DNA from: JBHENW01 sp046261875
Lineage (GTDB): Bacteria; Acidobacteriota; Thermoanaerobaculia; UBA5066; Gp7-AA6
Direction: 5' to 3'
NCBI GenBank assembly: GCA_046261875.1
Contig: JBHENW010000051.1
Coordinates: 1 to 28,221 of the forward strand
Length of the DNA: 28,221 bases
This document shows, one piece after another, positions 18,303-26,551 of this stretch. Below the pieces are notes generated by a model. That model saw only the letters and a program-made list of their open reading frames with translations, had not been told where the DNA came from and ran no database searches. Position 1 is the stretch's first letter, and the number at the start of each line of letters is the position of its first letter. The position numbers and the translations under genes were made by a program.

Positions 18303-19780
18303 GTCGGAAGTCGGGAGTCGGGAGTCGGGAAGGGAAAGTCCTCCTCATCTTCTTCGGTCCCCTGGCCGTGCTTCTGCTCCTCGGCGCGCAGGCGCCGGCG
18401 AAGCGGGCCCCGGCCGATCTGCTTCTTTCCGGCGGGATCGTCCTCACGATGGACGAGAAGTTCACGGTGCTCGACCCCGGGGCGATCGCGATCAAGGACG
18501 GGAAAATCCTCGCCGTCGGCGCTCCGGCCGACCTGGTCGCCCGCTTCTCCGCGCGGTCGCGTTACGACGCGACGGGGAAGATCCTCATGCCCGGCCTCGT
18601 CAACGCCCACACGCATGCGGCGATGAGCCTCCTGCGCGGGATCGCCGACGACCTGCCGCTGGACCGCTGGCTGAAGGAGTTCATCTTTCCCGCGGAGGCG
18701 AAGAACGTCTCCCCGGACTTCGTTTACGACGGGACCCTCCTCGCCGCGCTCGAAATGATCAAGGGGGGCACGACGACCTTCGCCGACATGTATTACTTCA
18801 TGTCCGACGCCGCGCGGGCCGTGGACAAGGCCGGGCTGCGGGCGGTCCTGGGGGAGACCTTCATCGATTTTCCTGTCCCCGACCACAAGGACCTTCCGGA
18901 GACCCTCGAGTTCATGGAGGGCTTTCTGGCGAAGTGGAAGAGCCACCCCCGCATCACGCCCGCCGTGGCGCCGCACGCGATCTACACGACCGGGACTGAG
19001 ACGCTGATCGCGGCGCGCGACTTCGCGCACCGGGCGAACATCGCGATCCTGATCCATGTCGCGGAGACCTGCCAGGAAGTCGCGGAAGCGCGCCGGAAGT
19101 GGGGGAAGTCCTCGGTTCACCAGCTCGCCTCGATCGGGTTCTTCGACCCGGCGAGCGACGGCAGGAAAGTCCCGATCCTCGCGAACCATGCCATCTGCGT
19201 GGACGAGAAGGACCGGACGCTTCTGAAGCAGTACGGCGTGGCTGTCTCGCACAATCCGGAGTCGAACATGAAGCTCTCCTCCGGCACGGCGCCTGTGACG
19301 GAGTTCGAGCGGGAAGGCGTGCTCTGGTCGCTCGGGACCGACGGCCCGGCGGGATCGAACAACGACGTCTCGATGTTCGACGCGATGGACTTCGCGGGGA
19401 AGCTGGCGAAGGCGACGTCCATGGACCCCACGGTGCTGCCCGCGCGGGAGATCGTGGCGGCGGCGACCCGGGACGGCGCGAAGGCCCTCGGCCTGGGTTC
19501 GAAGATCGGGACTCTGGAAGCCGGCAAACAGGCGGACATCATCGCGATCGAGACCCGCCACGCGCACATCCAGCCCTTCGAGGACCCCTACAGCGCCATC
19601 GTTTACTCCGCAAACGACGCCGACGTGACGGACGTCTGGGTGGACGGGCGCCAGCTCCTCGCGAACGGGGTGGCCAGGACGCTCAACAAAGCGGAAGTCC
19701 TCGCGGCCGCGCTGAAGTGGCGGGCCAAGGTGCGCGCGTCGCTCGGCCCCGCGAAGACAGAGCCGGCGAAGAAGCCATGA
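18299..19780 (+). CDS. Exported amidohydrolase, SAH/MTA/adenosine deaminase-like (COG0402)
   Basis: 493 aa from GTG 18299, which overlaps the cdd stop and has GAGAAGGAC about 10 nt upstream; the open frame goes further up but is inside cdd. The N-terminus VSRKSGVGSREGK is basic and is followed by a hydrophobic core (VLLIFFGPLAVLLLLGAQAPA), a Sec signal peptide unusual for this mostly cytoplasmic family. Metal and catalytic motifs are intact: NAHTHAAMS (His104, His106), ILIHVAETCQE, LANHAICVDEKD, HNPESNMKLSSG and SLGTDGPAGSNND. This set fits MtaD-type deaminases acting on S-adenosylhomocysteine, methylthioadenosine or adenosine. In this operon the likely role is turning adenosine-type nucleosides into inosine-type ones that the PNP can use, here outside the cytoplasm before uptake. 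The first codons are a 7-bp tandem repeat. Confidence 0.85.
   Translation: MSRKSGVGSREGKVLLIFFGPLAVLLLLGAQAPAKRAPADLLLSGGIVLTMDEKFTVLDPGAIAIKDGKILAVGAPADLVARFSARSRYDATGKILMPGLVNAHTHAAMSLLRGIADDLPLDRWLKEFIFPAEAKNVSPDFVYDGTLLAALEMIKGGTTTFADMYYFMSDAARAVDKAGLRAVLGETFIDFPVPDHKDLPETLEFMEGFLAKWKSHPRITPAVAPHAIYTTGTETLIAARDFAHRANIAILIHVAETCQEVAEARRKWGKSSVHQLASIGFFDPASDGRKVPILANHAICVDEKDRTLLKQYGVAVSHNPESNMKLSSGTAPVTEFEREGVLWSLGTDGPAGSNNDVSMFDAMDFAGKLAKATSMDPTVLPAREIVAAATRDGAKALGLGSKIGTLEAGKQADIIAIETRHAHIQPFEDPYSAIVYSANDADVTDVWVDGRQLLANGVARTLNKAEVLAAALKWRAKVRASLGPAKTEPAKKP
18301..18328 (+). repeat. Four tandem 7-bp repeats at a start codon
   Basis: GAGTCGG, AAGTCGG, GAGTCGG, GAGTCGG in direct tandem, one mismatch in four copies. 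The first copy begins with the last base of the GTG start of the exported amidohydrolase and overlaps the cdd stop. Because 7 is not a multiple of 3, gain or loss of one copy would shift the amidohydrolase frame. Confidence 0.85.
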
Positions 19781-21081
19781 AGGGCATCTACGAGATCCTG
19801 CGGACCAAGCGGGACGGCGGCGAGCTCACGCCGGAAGAGATCCGCTGGCTCGTCGCCGGCGTCGTGTCCGGGGAGATCCCGGAGTACCAGACTTCCGCCT
19901 TCCTGATGGCCGCGGTCATCCGGGGCCTCTCGATCGCCGAGACGACCGCGCTCACGGAGGCCATGCGGGATTCCGGAGAGGCCTGGGACCTTTCGGACAT
20001 CGCGCCCGTCGTGGACAAGCACTCGACCGGCGGAGTCGGCGACAAGGTCACCCTCGTGCTCGCGCCCCTCGTCGCGGCCGCCGGAGGGCGGGTCGGCATG
20101 ATGTCCGGCCGGGGACTCGGCCACACGGGCGGGACGCTCGACAAGCTCGCCGCGATCCCGGGCTTCCGGACGGACCTCGACAAGGAGCGGGTCCGCAAGG
20201 CGCTCGTCGAGGTCGGGGCGGCGCTCTTCGCGCAGACGGACTCCGTCGCGCCGGCCGACCGGACGCTCTACGGGTTGCGCGACGTCACCGCGACCGTCGA
20301 GTCCCTCTCCCTCATCGTGGCATCCATCCTGTCGAAGAAGCTCGCGTCCGGAACGACGGGGATCGTCTTCGACATCAAGACGGGCAACGGGGCGTTTCTC
20401 AAGACGATCGAGGAGTCGCGCGCGCTCGGCCGCGCGCTCGTCGACACGTCCCGCGCGGCGGGCCGACAGGCCTCGGGTCGCATCACGGACATGAGCCGCC
20501 CGCTGGGGCACGCGGTCGGCAACGCTCTCGAGGCCGAAGAATCCGTCCGGGTGCTGCGCAACGAGGGACCGGAGCGGGTCCGCGACATCTGCTACCTCCT
20601 CGGCGCCGACATGCTCCGGTTCGCCGAGCCGTCCCTGACGCCGGAAGCGGCCCGCAAGCGGCTGGAGGAGGCGCTGACATCGGGGAAAGCCGCGCGGAAA
20701 TTCGAGGAGCTCATCGCGTTCCAGGGAGGCGACCCGCGCGTCGTCGAGGACCCCGGCCGGTTGCCTCAGCCCAAGAGCAGGACCCCGGCCGTGGCTCCGC
20801 GCGCCGGTTACGTCACCGAGATCGCGACGGAGAAGATGGGCTTCCTCTCGATCGACATCGGATGCGGGAGAAGGCGCCGGGAGGACGAGATCGACATGGC
20901 GGCGGGTTTCCTCGTCGAAAAGACGGTGGGGGACCGCGTCGAGGCGGGCGAGCCGCTCGCGTTCCTCTGCCTGGGGGAGCGGCCGGCGCCCCGTCCCAAC
21001 ATGGAGCGCGAGCTCGCGGCCCTCTTCACGATCGGCGACCAGAAGCCCGCCCCCTGCGAGCTCGTTCTCGAAGAACTCTAA
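19777..21081 (+). CDS. deoA: Pyrimidine-nucleoside (thymidine) phosphorylase
   Basis: 434 aa, the family length. The helical N-terminal domain is followed by the phosphate-binding VDKHSTGGVGDKVT, then GRGLGHTGGTLDKL, TLYGLRDVTATVES (substrate Arg) and ASILSKKLASG (Lys), and a C-terminal beta domain with GYVTEIATEKMG. It splits thymidine, uridine and deoxyuridine with phosphate into base and (deoxy)ribose-1-phosphate, feeding DeoB. The general form fits both DeoA and the broader Pdp; I cannot separate these by eye. The start ATG 19777 is coupled to the preceding stop (ATGA). It is the last gene of the nucleoside group, 43 nt before the ABC-F gene, with no hairpin terminator between them. Confidence 0.95.
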   Translation: MKGIYEILRTKRDGGELTPEEIRWLVAGVVSGEIPEYQTSAFLMAAVIRGLSIAETTALTEAMRDSGEAWDLSDIAPVVDKHSTGGVGDKVTLVLAPLVAAAGGRVGMMSGRGLGHTGGTLDKLAAIPGFRTDLDKERVRKALVEVGAALFAQTDSVAPADRTLYGLRDVTATVESLSLIVASILSKKLASGTTGIVFDIKTGNGAFLKTIEESRALGRALVDTSRAAGRQASGRITDMSRPLGHAVGNALEAEESVRVLRNEGPERVRDICYLLGADMLRFAEPSLTPEAARKRLEEALTSGKAARKFEELIAFQGGDPRVVEDPGRLPQPKSRTPAVAPRAGYVTEIATEKMGFLSIDIGCGRRRREDEIDMAAGFLVEKTVGDRVEAGEPLAFLCLGERPAPRPNMERELAALFTIGDQKPAPCELVLEEL

Positions 21082-21111
21082 GCACGTCGGCTGAGCTCGG
21101 GGGCTGGCGCT

Positions 21112-21117
21112 TAAAAT
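21112..21117 (+). promoter_or_regulatory. -10-like box directly before the ABC-F start
   Basis: TAAAAT (5 of 6 to consensus) ends 7 nt before GTG 21125 in the 43-nt gap after deoA. No ribosome site is visible, so a leaderless internal transcript of the ABC-F to gpsA group is plausible. No convincing -35 box is seen. Confidence 0.38.
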
Positions 21118-21124
21118 CGGCGCC

Positions 21125-23086
21125 GTGCTCTATCGATTCGACGGCGTCCGCAAGAGTTACGGGCCCAGGGAGGTGCTGCGCGAGGTGACCTGGCAGCACA
21201 ACCCGGCTGAAAAGGTCGGCCTCATTGGCCGCAACGGCGCCGGGAAGACCACCCTGCTGCGTATCGCCCTCGGCCGGGAGGAGCCGGACGCCGGCGAGTT
21301 CCTGAAGGCGAGCGCGGTCCGGATCGCGACCGTGGACCAGGCCCTTCCCGCGGACCTCTCCGAGAGCGTCCACGACTACGCGGCCGGCGCCTTCGCCCAT
21401 CTCCACGCGATCGAGAGCGATCTGCGGCGTATGGAGCACGCGATGGCCGACGGCGACGACTCCGCCGCGCTCCACGACCGGTACGACGCGCTCGCCCACC
21501 GATTCGAGAACGAGGGCGGCTACGAGATGGTCTCCGAGGTGGACAAAGCGCTCTCCGGCCTCGGCTTCGACAAAGCGGATTTCCCGCGCCCGCTCGCGGA
21601 GCTCTCCGGAGGACAGAAGAACCGCGCGATGCTCGCGCGCGCGATCCTGTCGGCGCCGGACGTCCTGCTACTCGACGAGCCGACCAACCACCTCGACTTC
21701 CAGGCCGTGGAGTTCCTCGAGGAGTACCTCGCGCGCTCCAAGCGCGCCTACCTCGTCGTCACGCACGACCGGCGGTTTCTGGACCGCGTCGCCGAAGGGA
21801 TCATCGAGCTCGAAGCCGGGAGGGTCTCCGCCTACTCCGGGGGCTACACGGCTTACCGCCGGCAGAAAGCGGAGCGGGTCCTCACGGCGACGCGGGCCTA
21901 CGAGAAGCAACAGGAGTTCATCGAGAAGGAGCAGGAGTACATCCGCCGCAACATCGCCGGCGTGAACTCCCGGCAGGCGAAGGGGCGGCGGACGAAGCTG
22001 GCGCGGGTCGAGCGGCTGGAGCGCCCGGTCGAGGACGGCACCTCCGTTGCTTTCCGGTTCGATGCGGCGCGCATCGGCGGCCGGAGCTTCCTCCGCGCGC
22101 GTCACCTGACGGCCGGGTACGGGCCGGAGGCGCCGGTCGTGCGCGACGTCTCCTTCGAGCTCCTCCGCGGGGAGCGCCTCGCCTTCCTCGGAGAGAACGG
22201 CACGGGCAAGACGACCCTGCTCAAGACGCTCGCGGGGCGGCTCGCGCCGCTCGCCGGGAAAGTCGAGCCGGGGCACGACGTCTCCATCGGCTACTACGAC
22301 CAGGAGCTTTCGGACCTCGATCCGCGGAAGCGGGCCATCGACGCCGTCTGGGACGGGCACCCCGGGGACAGCGAGGAGGAGATGCGAGGTTACCTGGCTC
22401 GCTTCGCCTTCCGGGGAGACGAGGTGTTCGCGCCGATCGCGGGACTCTCGGGCGGCGAGAAGGGCCGTCTGACCCTCGCCGTCGTGATGCGGCAGCGGCA
22501 CAACCTCCTGCTGCTGGACGAGCCGACCAACCACCTCGACCTGGACTCCCGCGAGGCGCTGGAGGAGTCGCTGGAGGATTTTCCGGGCTCGATCGTCTTC
22601 GTCTCGCATGACCGGGCTTTCATCGACCGGCTCGCGACGCGCGTGCTCGACCTGCGCGGCGGCCGTGCCGTGGCCCTTCCCGGCAACTACACGGAAACCG
22701 CGCCGGCCCGCGCGGAGCGCCGCAAGAGGGCGGAACAGTCCGGGGGGCCGGCGATTGTCCCGGCTGCGGCTCCGGAGCCGCCTCCGTCGGCCGCCGCGCC
22801 AACGGCGCGACGCGAGCAGCGCAAGGACGATCCCCGCGCGAAGGAAACCGCGAAGCGCCGACGCCGCATCAAGTCGCTCGAAGAGCGCATCGCCGAGACG
22901 GAGAAGGCCGTCGAGGCCCTCGAGACGCGTCTCTGGGAGGAGGCGTTGACTCTGGGGCCCGTCGCCGCGCGCGATCTCGCAGCGCAGCGGACGTCGCTCA
23001 AGGAGCAGCTCGACTCCATGGTCGAAGAGTGGGGGCGCCTCTCGGAGGACGACACCGAGGGCGCCTCCCTGGCCGGGGAACGTTGA
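21125..23086 (+). CDS. ABC-F family ATPase (ribosome-associated)
   Basis: 653 aa with two ABC domains and no membrane segments. Domain 1: Walker A GRNGAGKTT (35-43), signature LSGGQKNR, Walker B VLLLDEPTNHLD. The linker (FIEKEQEYIRRNIAGVNSRQ onward) has the basic helical P-site tRNA interaction motif. Domain 2: GENGTGKTT, LSGGEKGR, LLLLDEPTNHLD. A Pro/Ala-rich spacer leads to a C-terminal coiled coil (from about residue 578, RRRRIKSLEERIAETEKAVE). ABC-F proteins bind the ribosomal E site and relieve stalling or, in some branches, protect against antibiotics; the coiled-coil tail suggests the Uup/YfmR-YdiF housekeeping type. Start GTG 21125; the stop overlaps the TTG of cinA. Confidence 0.93.
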   Translation: MLYRFDGVRKSYGPREVLREVTWQHNPAEKVGLIGRNGAGKTTLLRIALGREEPDAGEFLKASAVRIATVDQALPADLSESVHDYAAGAFAHLHAIESDLRRMEHAMADGDDSAALHDRYDALAHRFENEGGYEMVSEVDKALSGLGFDKADFPRPLAELSGGQKNRAMLARAILSAPDVLLLDEPTNHLDFQAVEFLEEYLARSKRAYLVVTHDRRFLDRVAEGIIELEAGRVSAYSGGYTAYRRQKAERVLTATRAYEKQQEFIEKEQEYIRRNIAGVNSRQAKGRRTKLARVERLERPVEDGTSVAFRFDAARIGGRSFLRARHLTAGYGPEAPVVRDVSFELLRGERLAFLGENGTGKTTLLKTLAGRLAPLAGKVEPGHDVSIGYYDQELSDLDPRKRAIDAVWDGHPGDSEEEMRGYLARFAFRGDEVFAPIAGLSGGEKGRLTLAVVMRQRHNLLLLDEPTNHLDLDSREALEESLEDFPGSIVFVSHDRAFIDRLATRVLDLRGGRAVALPGNYTETAPARAERRKRAEQSGGPAIVPAAAPEPPPSAAAPTARREQRKDDPRAKETAKRRRRIKSLEERIAETEKAVEALETRLWEEALTLGPVAARDLAAQRTSLKEQLDSMVEEWGRLSEDDTEGASLAGER

Positions 23087-24330
23087 GACCCGGCGCCGCG
23101 ATCATCGCGGTCGGCACGGAAATGCTCGGGCCGGTGCGTCTCGACACGAACTCGCTCTGGCTGGCCGGGCGCCTCGAGGAGATCGGGATCCCGCTCGTCC
23201 GGAAGTCCGTCGTCGGGGACGAGCCGGAGCAGATCGCGCAGGAGCTCGAGAATGCGAGCCGCGCGGCGTCCCTCGTCTTCATGACCGGCGGGCTCGGCCC
23301 GACGGCCGACGACGTCACCGTCTCCGCGGTGGCGCGATGGCTCGACGTGCCGCTCCGGCGGGACGAGGAGTTCCTCGCGCGCATGCGGGCGCGCTTCGAA
23401 CGCCGGGGCATGCGGATGCCGCCGGTCAACGAGAAGCAGGCGGACTTCCTGACCGGAGCGCGCGTCCTGGAGAACCCCCGGGGCACGGCGCCCGGCTTCT
23501 GGGCGGCCAAGGATGGCGTCGAGATCGTGATCCTGCCGGGCGTTCCCTCCGAGATGCGGGAGATCATGGAGGATCGCGTGCTTCCCGAGCTCCGGGTGCG
23601 CGCGCAGGGCCTCATCGCGAGGCGCCGGGTGCTCAAGATCGGCGGGATGGGGGAGTCGAGCGTGGAAGAGCTGGTGGCGCCGGTCTATGCGCGGTTCCCC
23701 GAGCATCCCGTCACGATCCTGGCCGGCGCCGGCGAGGTCCAGCTTCACCTCTGCGTCCGCGGCGCGCCCGAAGAAGTCGAAAGCGTCCTGCAGGCCATGG
23801 AGGGCGAGTTCCGCGCGATCCTGGGGGAGCGGATCTACGGGCGGGACGAGGAAGGGCTGGCGGAAGCCGTCGGCCGGACGCTGCGGGAGAAGGGGATGAC
23901 CCTTTCGCTCGCGGAGTCCTGTACGGGCGGACTCGTCTCCGCGCTCTTGACCGAGGTTCCCGGATCGAGCGACTACTTCCTGGGTTCCGTCGTCTCCTAT
24001 GCGAACTCCGCGAAGGAGGAATTTCTCGACGTGGAATCCGAGACGCTGCGCCGGGGCGGCGCCGTGTCGGAGGAAGTCGCCCGCGAGATGGCGCGCGGCG
24101 CTCGCGCGCGATTCGGCTCGGACCTCGCGGCGGCGGTGACCGGCATCGCCGGGCCCTCCGGAGGGTCTCCCGACAAGCCGGTCGGCACGGTCTTCCTCGC
24201 GGTATACGGCCCGGGGGATGAGGAGACGGCCAAGAGACGGGTGTTCGGAGGAGACCGCGCGACGATTCGCCGCGCCGCCTCGCATTTCGTGCTCGAACTG
24301 ATCCGGCGGCGTGCCGCGGGGACTCGGTGA
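23083..24330 (+). CDS. cinA: CinA-family protein, NMN amidohydrolase (two-domain)
   Basis: 415 aa from TTG 23083, chosen because it overlaps the ABC-F stop (TTGA), follows GGGGAA and leaves the domain start AAIIAVGTEMLGPVRLDTNS at the right place; the open frame begins further up but inside ABC-F. Residues 1-170 are the MoaB/MogA-like domain (MTGGLGPTADD). From about 260 comes the nicotinamide-nucleotide amidase domain: LAESCTGGLVSALLTEVPGS, FLGSVVSYANSAKEEFL and VTGIAGPSGGSPDKPVGTVF, with the catalytic Ser in ESCTGG. It hydrolyses NMN to nicotinate mononucleotide, recycling NAD breakdown products; the N-domain of some CinA proteins has ADP-ribose pyrophosphatase activity. The next gene starts inside its stop (GTGA). 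Confidence 0.95.
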   Translation: MRPGAAIIAVGTEMLGPVRLDTNSLWLAGRLEEIGIPLVRKSVVGDEPEQIAQELENASRAASLVFMTGGLGPTADDVTVSAVARWLDVPLRRDEEFLARMRARFERRGMRMPPVNEKQADFLTGARVLENPRGTAPGFWAAKDGVEIVILPGVPSEMREIMEDRVLPELRVRAQGLIARRRVLKIGGMGESSVEELVAPVYARFPEHPVTILAGAGEVQLHLCVRGAPEEVESVLQAMEGEFRAILGERIYGRDEEGLAEAVGRTLREKGMTLSLAESCTGGLVSALLTEVPGSSDYFLGSVVSYANSAKEEFLDVESETLRRGGAVSEEVAREMARGARARFGSDLAAAVTGIAGPSGGSPDKPVGTVFLAVYGPGDEETAKRRVFGGDRATIRRAASHFVLELIRRRAAGTR

Positions 24331-24932
24331 GCGCCGGCCGGAGGGTGCGGGCTTTCCTCGCCGTGCCCCCCGATCCCGGCTGGGTGGAGAGCGCGGCGGA
24401 GCTCGTTTCGCGTCTGCGTCCTTCCCTTCCGGACGCGTCGTGGACGCGGCCTCCGAGCTGGCACCTCACGTTGAAATTCCTCGGTGAAGTCTCGGAGGAA
24501 GTCCTGGAGGCTTTTCTCGAAGGCTTCGCGCCGCTCGCCGCCGAGCGCCAGGCAGGGGAGCTCGCCGCCAGGGGTCCCGTGGCTCTGCCCCGGCGCGGAG
24601 CCGCCCGGGTCCTGGGGGTCGGGTTTGCGGATACGGCGGGGCTCGAGGAGATCCGCCGGTTGGCGGCGGACGCGGAGCGGATCGCCCGGCGCGAGGGCGC
24701 GGAAAGGGAGGACCGGCCCTTCCGGCCGCACGTGACGCTCGCCAGGGTGCGGCACCCCTGGCCGCGGGAGGCCGTGGCGTCTTACGAAGCGGCGGTCGGC
24801 GCCTGGAAGTTCCCGGCCTGGCCGGCCGGCGGGTGCGCGCTCTATTCCAGCCGCCTCTCGCCCGACGGCGCGGTCCACACGCCGATCGCCCGATGGACGT
24901 TCGACCGAGTTCCGCGCGAGGCTCCCGAATGA
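24327..24932 (+). CDS. thpR: RNA 2',3'-cyclic phosphodiesterase (2H family, LigT/ThpR)
   Basis: 201 aa, slightly longer than the usual 180. Both HxTx motifs of the 2H phosphoesterases are intact: WHLTLKFLG (His46, Thr48) and RPHVTLARV (His135, Thr137). The family opens RAFLAVPP, as here at residues 8-14. It hydrolyses 2',3'-cyclic phosphate ends of RNA to 2'-phosphates in the cytoplasm. Start GTG 24327, coupled to the cinA stop; the stop overlaps the plsY ATG. Neighbouring of cinA and thpR is, to my knowledge, common in bacteria, which supports the call. Confidence 0.93.
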   Translation: MSAGRRVRAFLAVPPDPGWVESAAELVSRLRPSLPDASWTRPPSWHLTLKFLGEVSEEVLEAFLEGFAPLAAERQAGELAARGPVALPRRGAARVLGVGFADTAGLEEIRRLAADAERIARREGAEREDRPFRPHVTLARVRHPWPREAVASYEAAVGAWKFPAWPAGGCALYSSRLSPDGAVHTPIARWTFDRVPREAPE

Positions 24933-25522
24933 GGTTTCCCGCGGCGGTCCTCGTGGTCGTCGGCTACCTCCTCGGCTCCATCTCCTTCGCCGTCCTGCTC
25001 GTGCGGCTGAAGACCGGCCGCGACATCCGGCAGGAGGGCTCGGGCAACGCCGGCGCGACCAACGTGCTTCGGGCCCACGGAAAGAGGCTCGCGATCCTCG
25101 TCGCCCTGCTCGACGTCGCAAAAGGAGCCGCGGCCGTTCTCCTCGTGCGACTGGTGACGGCCGACCCGCGATACGCGGCTGCGGCGGGGTTGGCCGCCGT
25201 CCTGGGCCACGTCTTCCCGCTCTTCTACGGCTTCCGCGGGGGCAAAGGGGTCGCGACGGCCGTCGGGGCGTTCCTCGCGCTCGCCCCGGCGGCGATGGCG
25301 GTGTCCATCGGCGTTTTTCTTCTCCTCGTCCTCGTGACCCGTTACGTGTCGCTCGGTTCCGTCGTCGCCATGACGCTCCTGCCGCTGCTCGCCGGGTTTC
25401 TCGGTGCGCCGCGTCCCACGGTCGCCGCGGCCGCCGCGACGGCGGTCCTCGTGATGTTCAAGCACGTGAAGAACCTCAAACGGCTGGCGCGCGGAGAAGA
25501 GCGCCGCCTCGGCAGCAAATGA
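24929..25522 (+). CDS. plsY: Acyl-phosphate:glycerol-3-phosphate acyltransferase
   Basis: 197 aa, the family length, with five hydrophobic segments. The three conserved cytoplasmic loops are present: GYLLGSISFA then IRQEGSGNAGATNVLRA; GHVFPLFYGFRGGKGVATAVG; and the final SLGSVVA region. PlsY moves the acyl chain of acyl-phosphate (made by PlsX) to glycerol-3-phosphate to form lysophosphatidate, the first step of phospholipid synthesis. ATG 24929 overlaps the thpR stop; the open frame extends further up inside thpR. gpsA, which makes the glycerol-3-phosphate substrate, follows with an ATGA overlap. Confidence 0.96.
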   Translation: MRFPAAVLVVVGYLLGSISFAVLLVRLKTGRDIRQEGSGNAGATNVLRAHGKRLAILVALLDVAKGAAAVLLVRLVTADPRYAAAAGLAAVLGHVFPLFYGFRGGKGVATAVGAFLALAPAAMAVSIGVFLLLVLVTRYVSLGSVVAMTLLPLLAGFLGAPRPTVAAAAATAVLVMFKHVKNLKRLARGEERRLGSK

Positions 25523-26505
25523 AGGTCAGCATCCTGGGGGCGGGCTCCTGGGGAACGGCGCTCGCGATCCACCTCGCCCGCGCGGGCCACGACGTGACCC
25601 TCTGGGGGCGCGATGTCGCGGTCATGGACAGGATCCGCTCGGATCGAAGCCACCCGACCCGGCTCGCGGGGATCGCCATCCCCGATGCCGTTCGCATCTC
25701 GACGGACCTCGCGGAGACGTTCGGGGGTTCCGAAATGCTCGTGCTGGCCGTGCCATGCGCCTCGCTCCGGGCGCTGCTCCGGTCCTGCCCGACGGCGAAC
25801 GGAAATGGCCTCCGGTTCATCTCGACGGGCAAGGGGATCGAGCCGGAGAGCCTCGCGCGGATGTCCGAGGTGATCCGCGAATATCACCCCGATGCTCCGG
25901 TGGTGGCGCTCTCGGGGCCCACCTTCGCCGAAGGCGTGGCGCGCGGCGACCCGTCGGCGGCCGTGATCGCCGGCGACGACGCCGGACTCGCGCGGCAGGT
26001 CCAGAGCGAGTTTTCGACGGCCCAGCTGCGCCTCTACAGCTCGGACGACCTCGTTGGGGTGGAGCTCTGCGGGGCGTTGAAAAACGTCGTGGCGATCGCC
26101 GCGGGGATCGTTTCGGGACTCGGTTTCGGCCACAACACGCTCGCCGCGCTCGTGACGCGGGGGTTGACGGAGATGGGCCGCATCGTGCGCCGCTGGGGCG
26201 GGCAGGAGCGCACGATCCACGGGCTCGCGGGAATCGGCGACCTCATGCTCACGTGCACGGGCCAGCAGTCCCGGAACCGCCGGCTCGGGGAGGAAGTCGG
26301 CCGCGGCCGCAAGCTCGCCGACGTCCTCATGAACACGCCGGAGGTCGCCGAAGGCGCGAGGACGTGCGTGGCGGTTCCGACGATGGCGGCCCGCGTGCGT
26401 GTCGAAGCTCCGATCGCCGAAGCCGTCGTCCAGGTTCTCTATGAGAACGTCGAGCCGAGAACGGCGGTCGAGCGGCTCATGACGCGCGCGCTGCGGGAGG
26501 AATGA
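25519..26505 (+). CDS. gpsA: Glycerol-3-phosphate dehydrogenase [NAD(P)+]
   Basis: 328 aa, the family length. The nucleotide-binding GAGSWGTALA is at residues 7-16, ISTGKGIE holds Lys105, and the catalytic GALKNVVAIAAGI holds Lys188; then GFGHNTLAALVTRGLTEM and the closing GLAGIGDLMLTCTGQQSRNR. It reduces dihydroxyacetone phosphate to sn-glycerol-3-phosphate for PlsY. ATG 25519 overlaps the plsY stop. The stop TGA (26503-26505) touches the T-run of a minus-strand terminator belonging to the convergent lipoprotein gene. It is the last gene of the long plus-strand run. Confidence 0.97.
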   Translation: MKVSILGAGSWGTALAIHLARAGHDVTLWGRDVAVMDRIRSDRSHPTRLAGIAIPDAVRISTDLAETFGGSEMLVLAVPCASLRALLRSCPTANGNGLRFISTGKGIEPESLARMSEVIREYHPDAPVVALSGPTFAEGVARGDPSAAVIAGDDAGLARQVQSEFSTAQLRLYSSDDLVGVELCGALKNVVAIAAGIVSGLGFGHNTLAALVTRGLTEMGRIVRRWGGQERTIHGLAGIGDLMLTCTGQQSRNRRLGEEVGRGRKLADVLMNTPEVAEGARTCVAVPTMAARVRVEAPIAEAVVQVLYENVEPRTAVERLMTRALREE

Positions 26506-26528
26506 AAAGGCCGGGCACCGGCCCGGCC
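26505..26528 (-). terminator. Terminator of the lipoprotein gene, overlapping the gpsA stop
   Basis: Perfect 8-bp stem GGCCGGGC/GCCCGGCC (26509-26516 with 26521-26528) and 4-nt loop. Read on the minus strand it is followed by TTTT (26508-26505), whose last base is the final base of the gpsA stop codon. There is no T-run on the plus side, so it should serve mainly the minus-strand gene ending at 26552. Confidence 0.65.
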
Positions 26529-26551
26529 CTCAGCGCTCGTCAGATTCCCGG

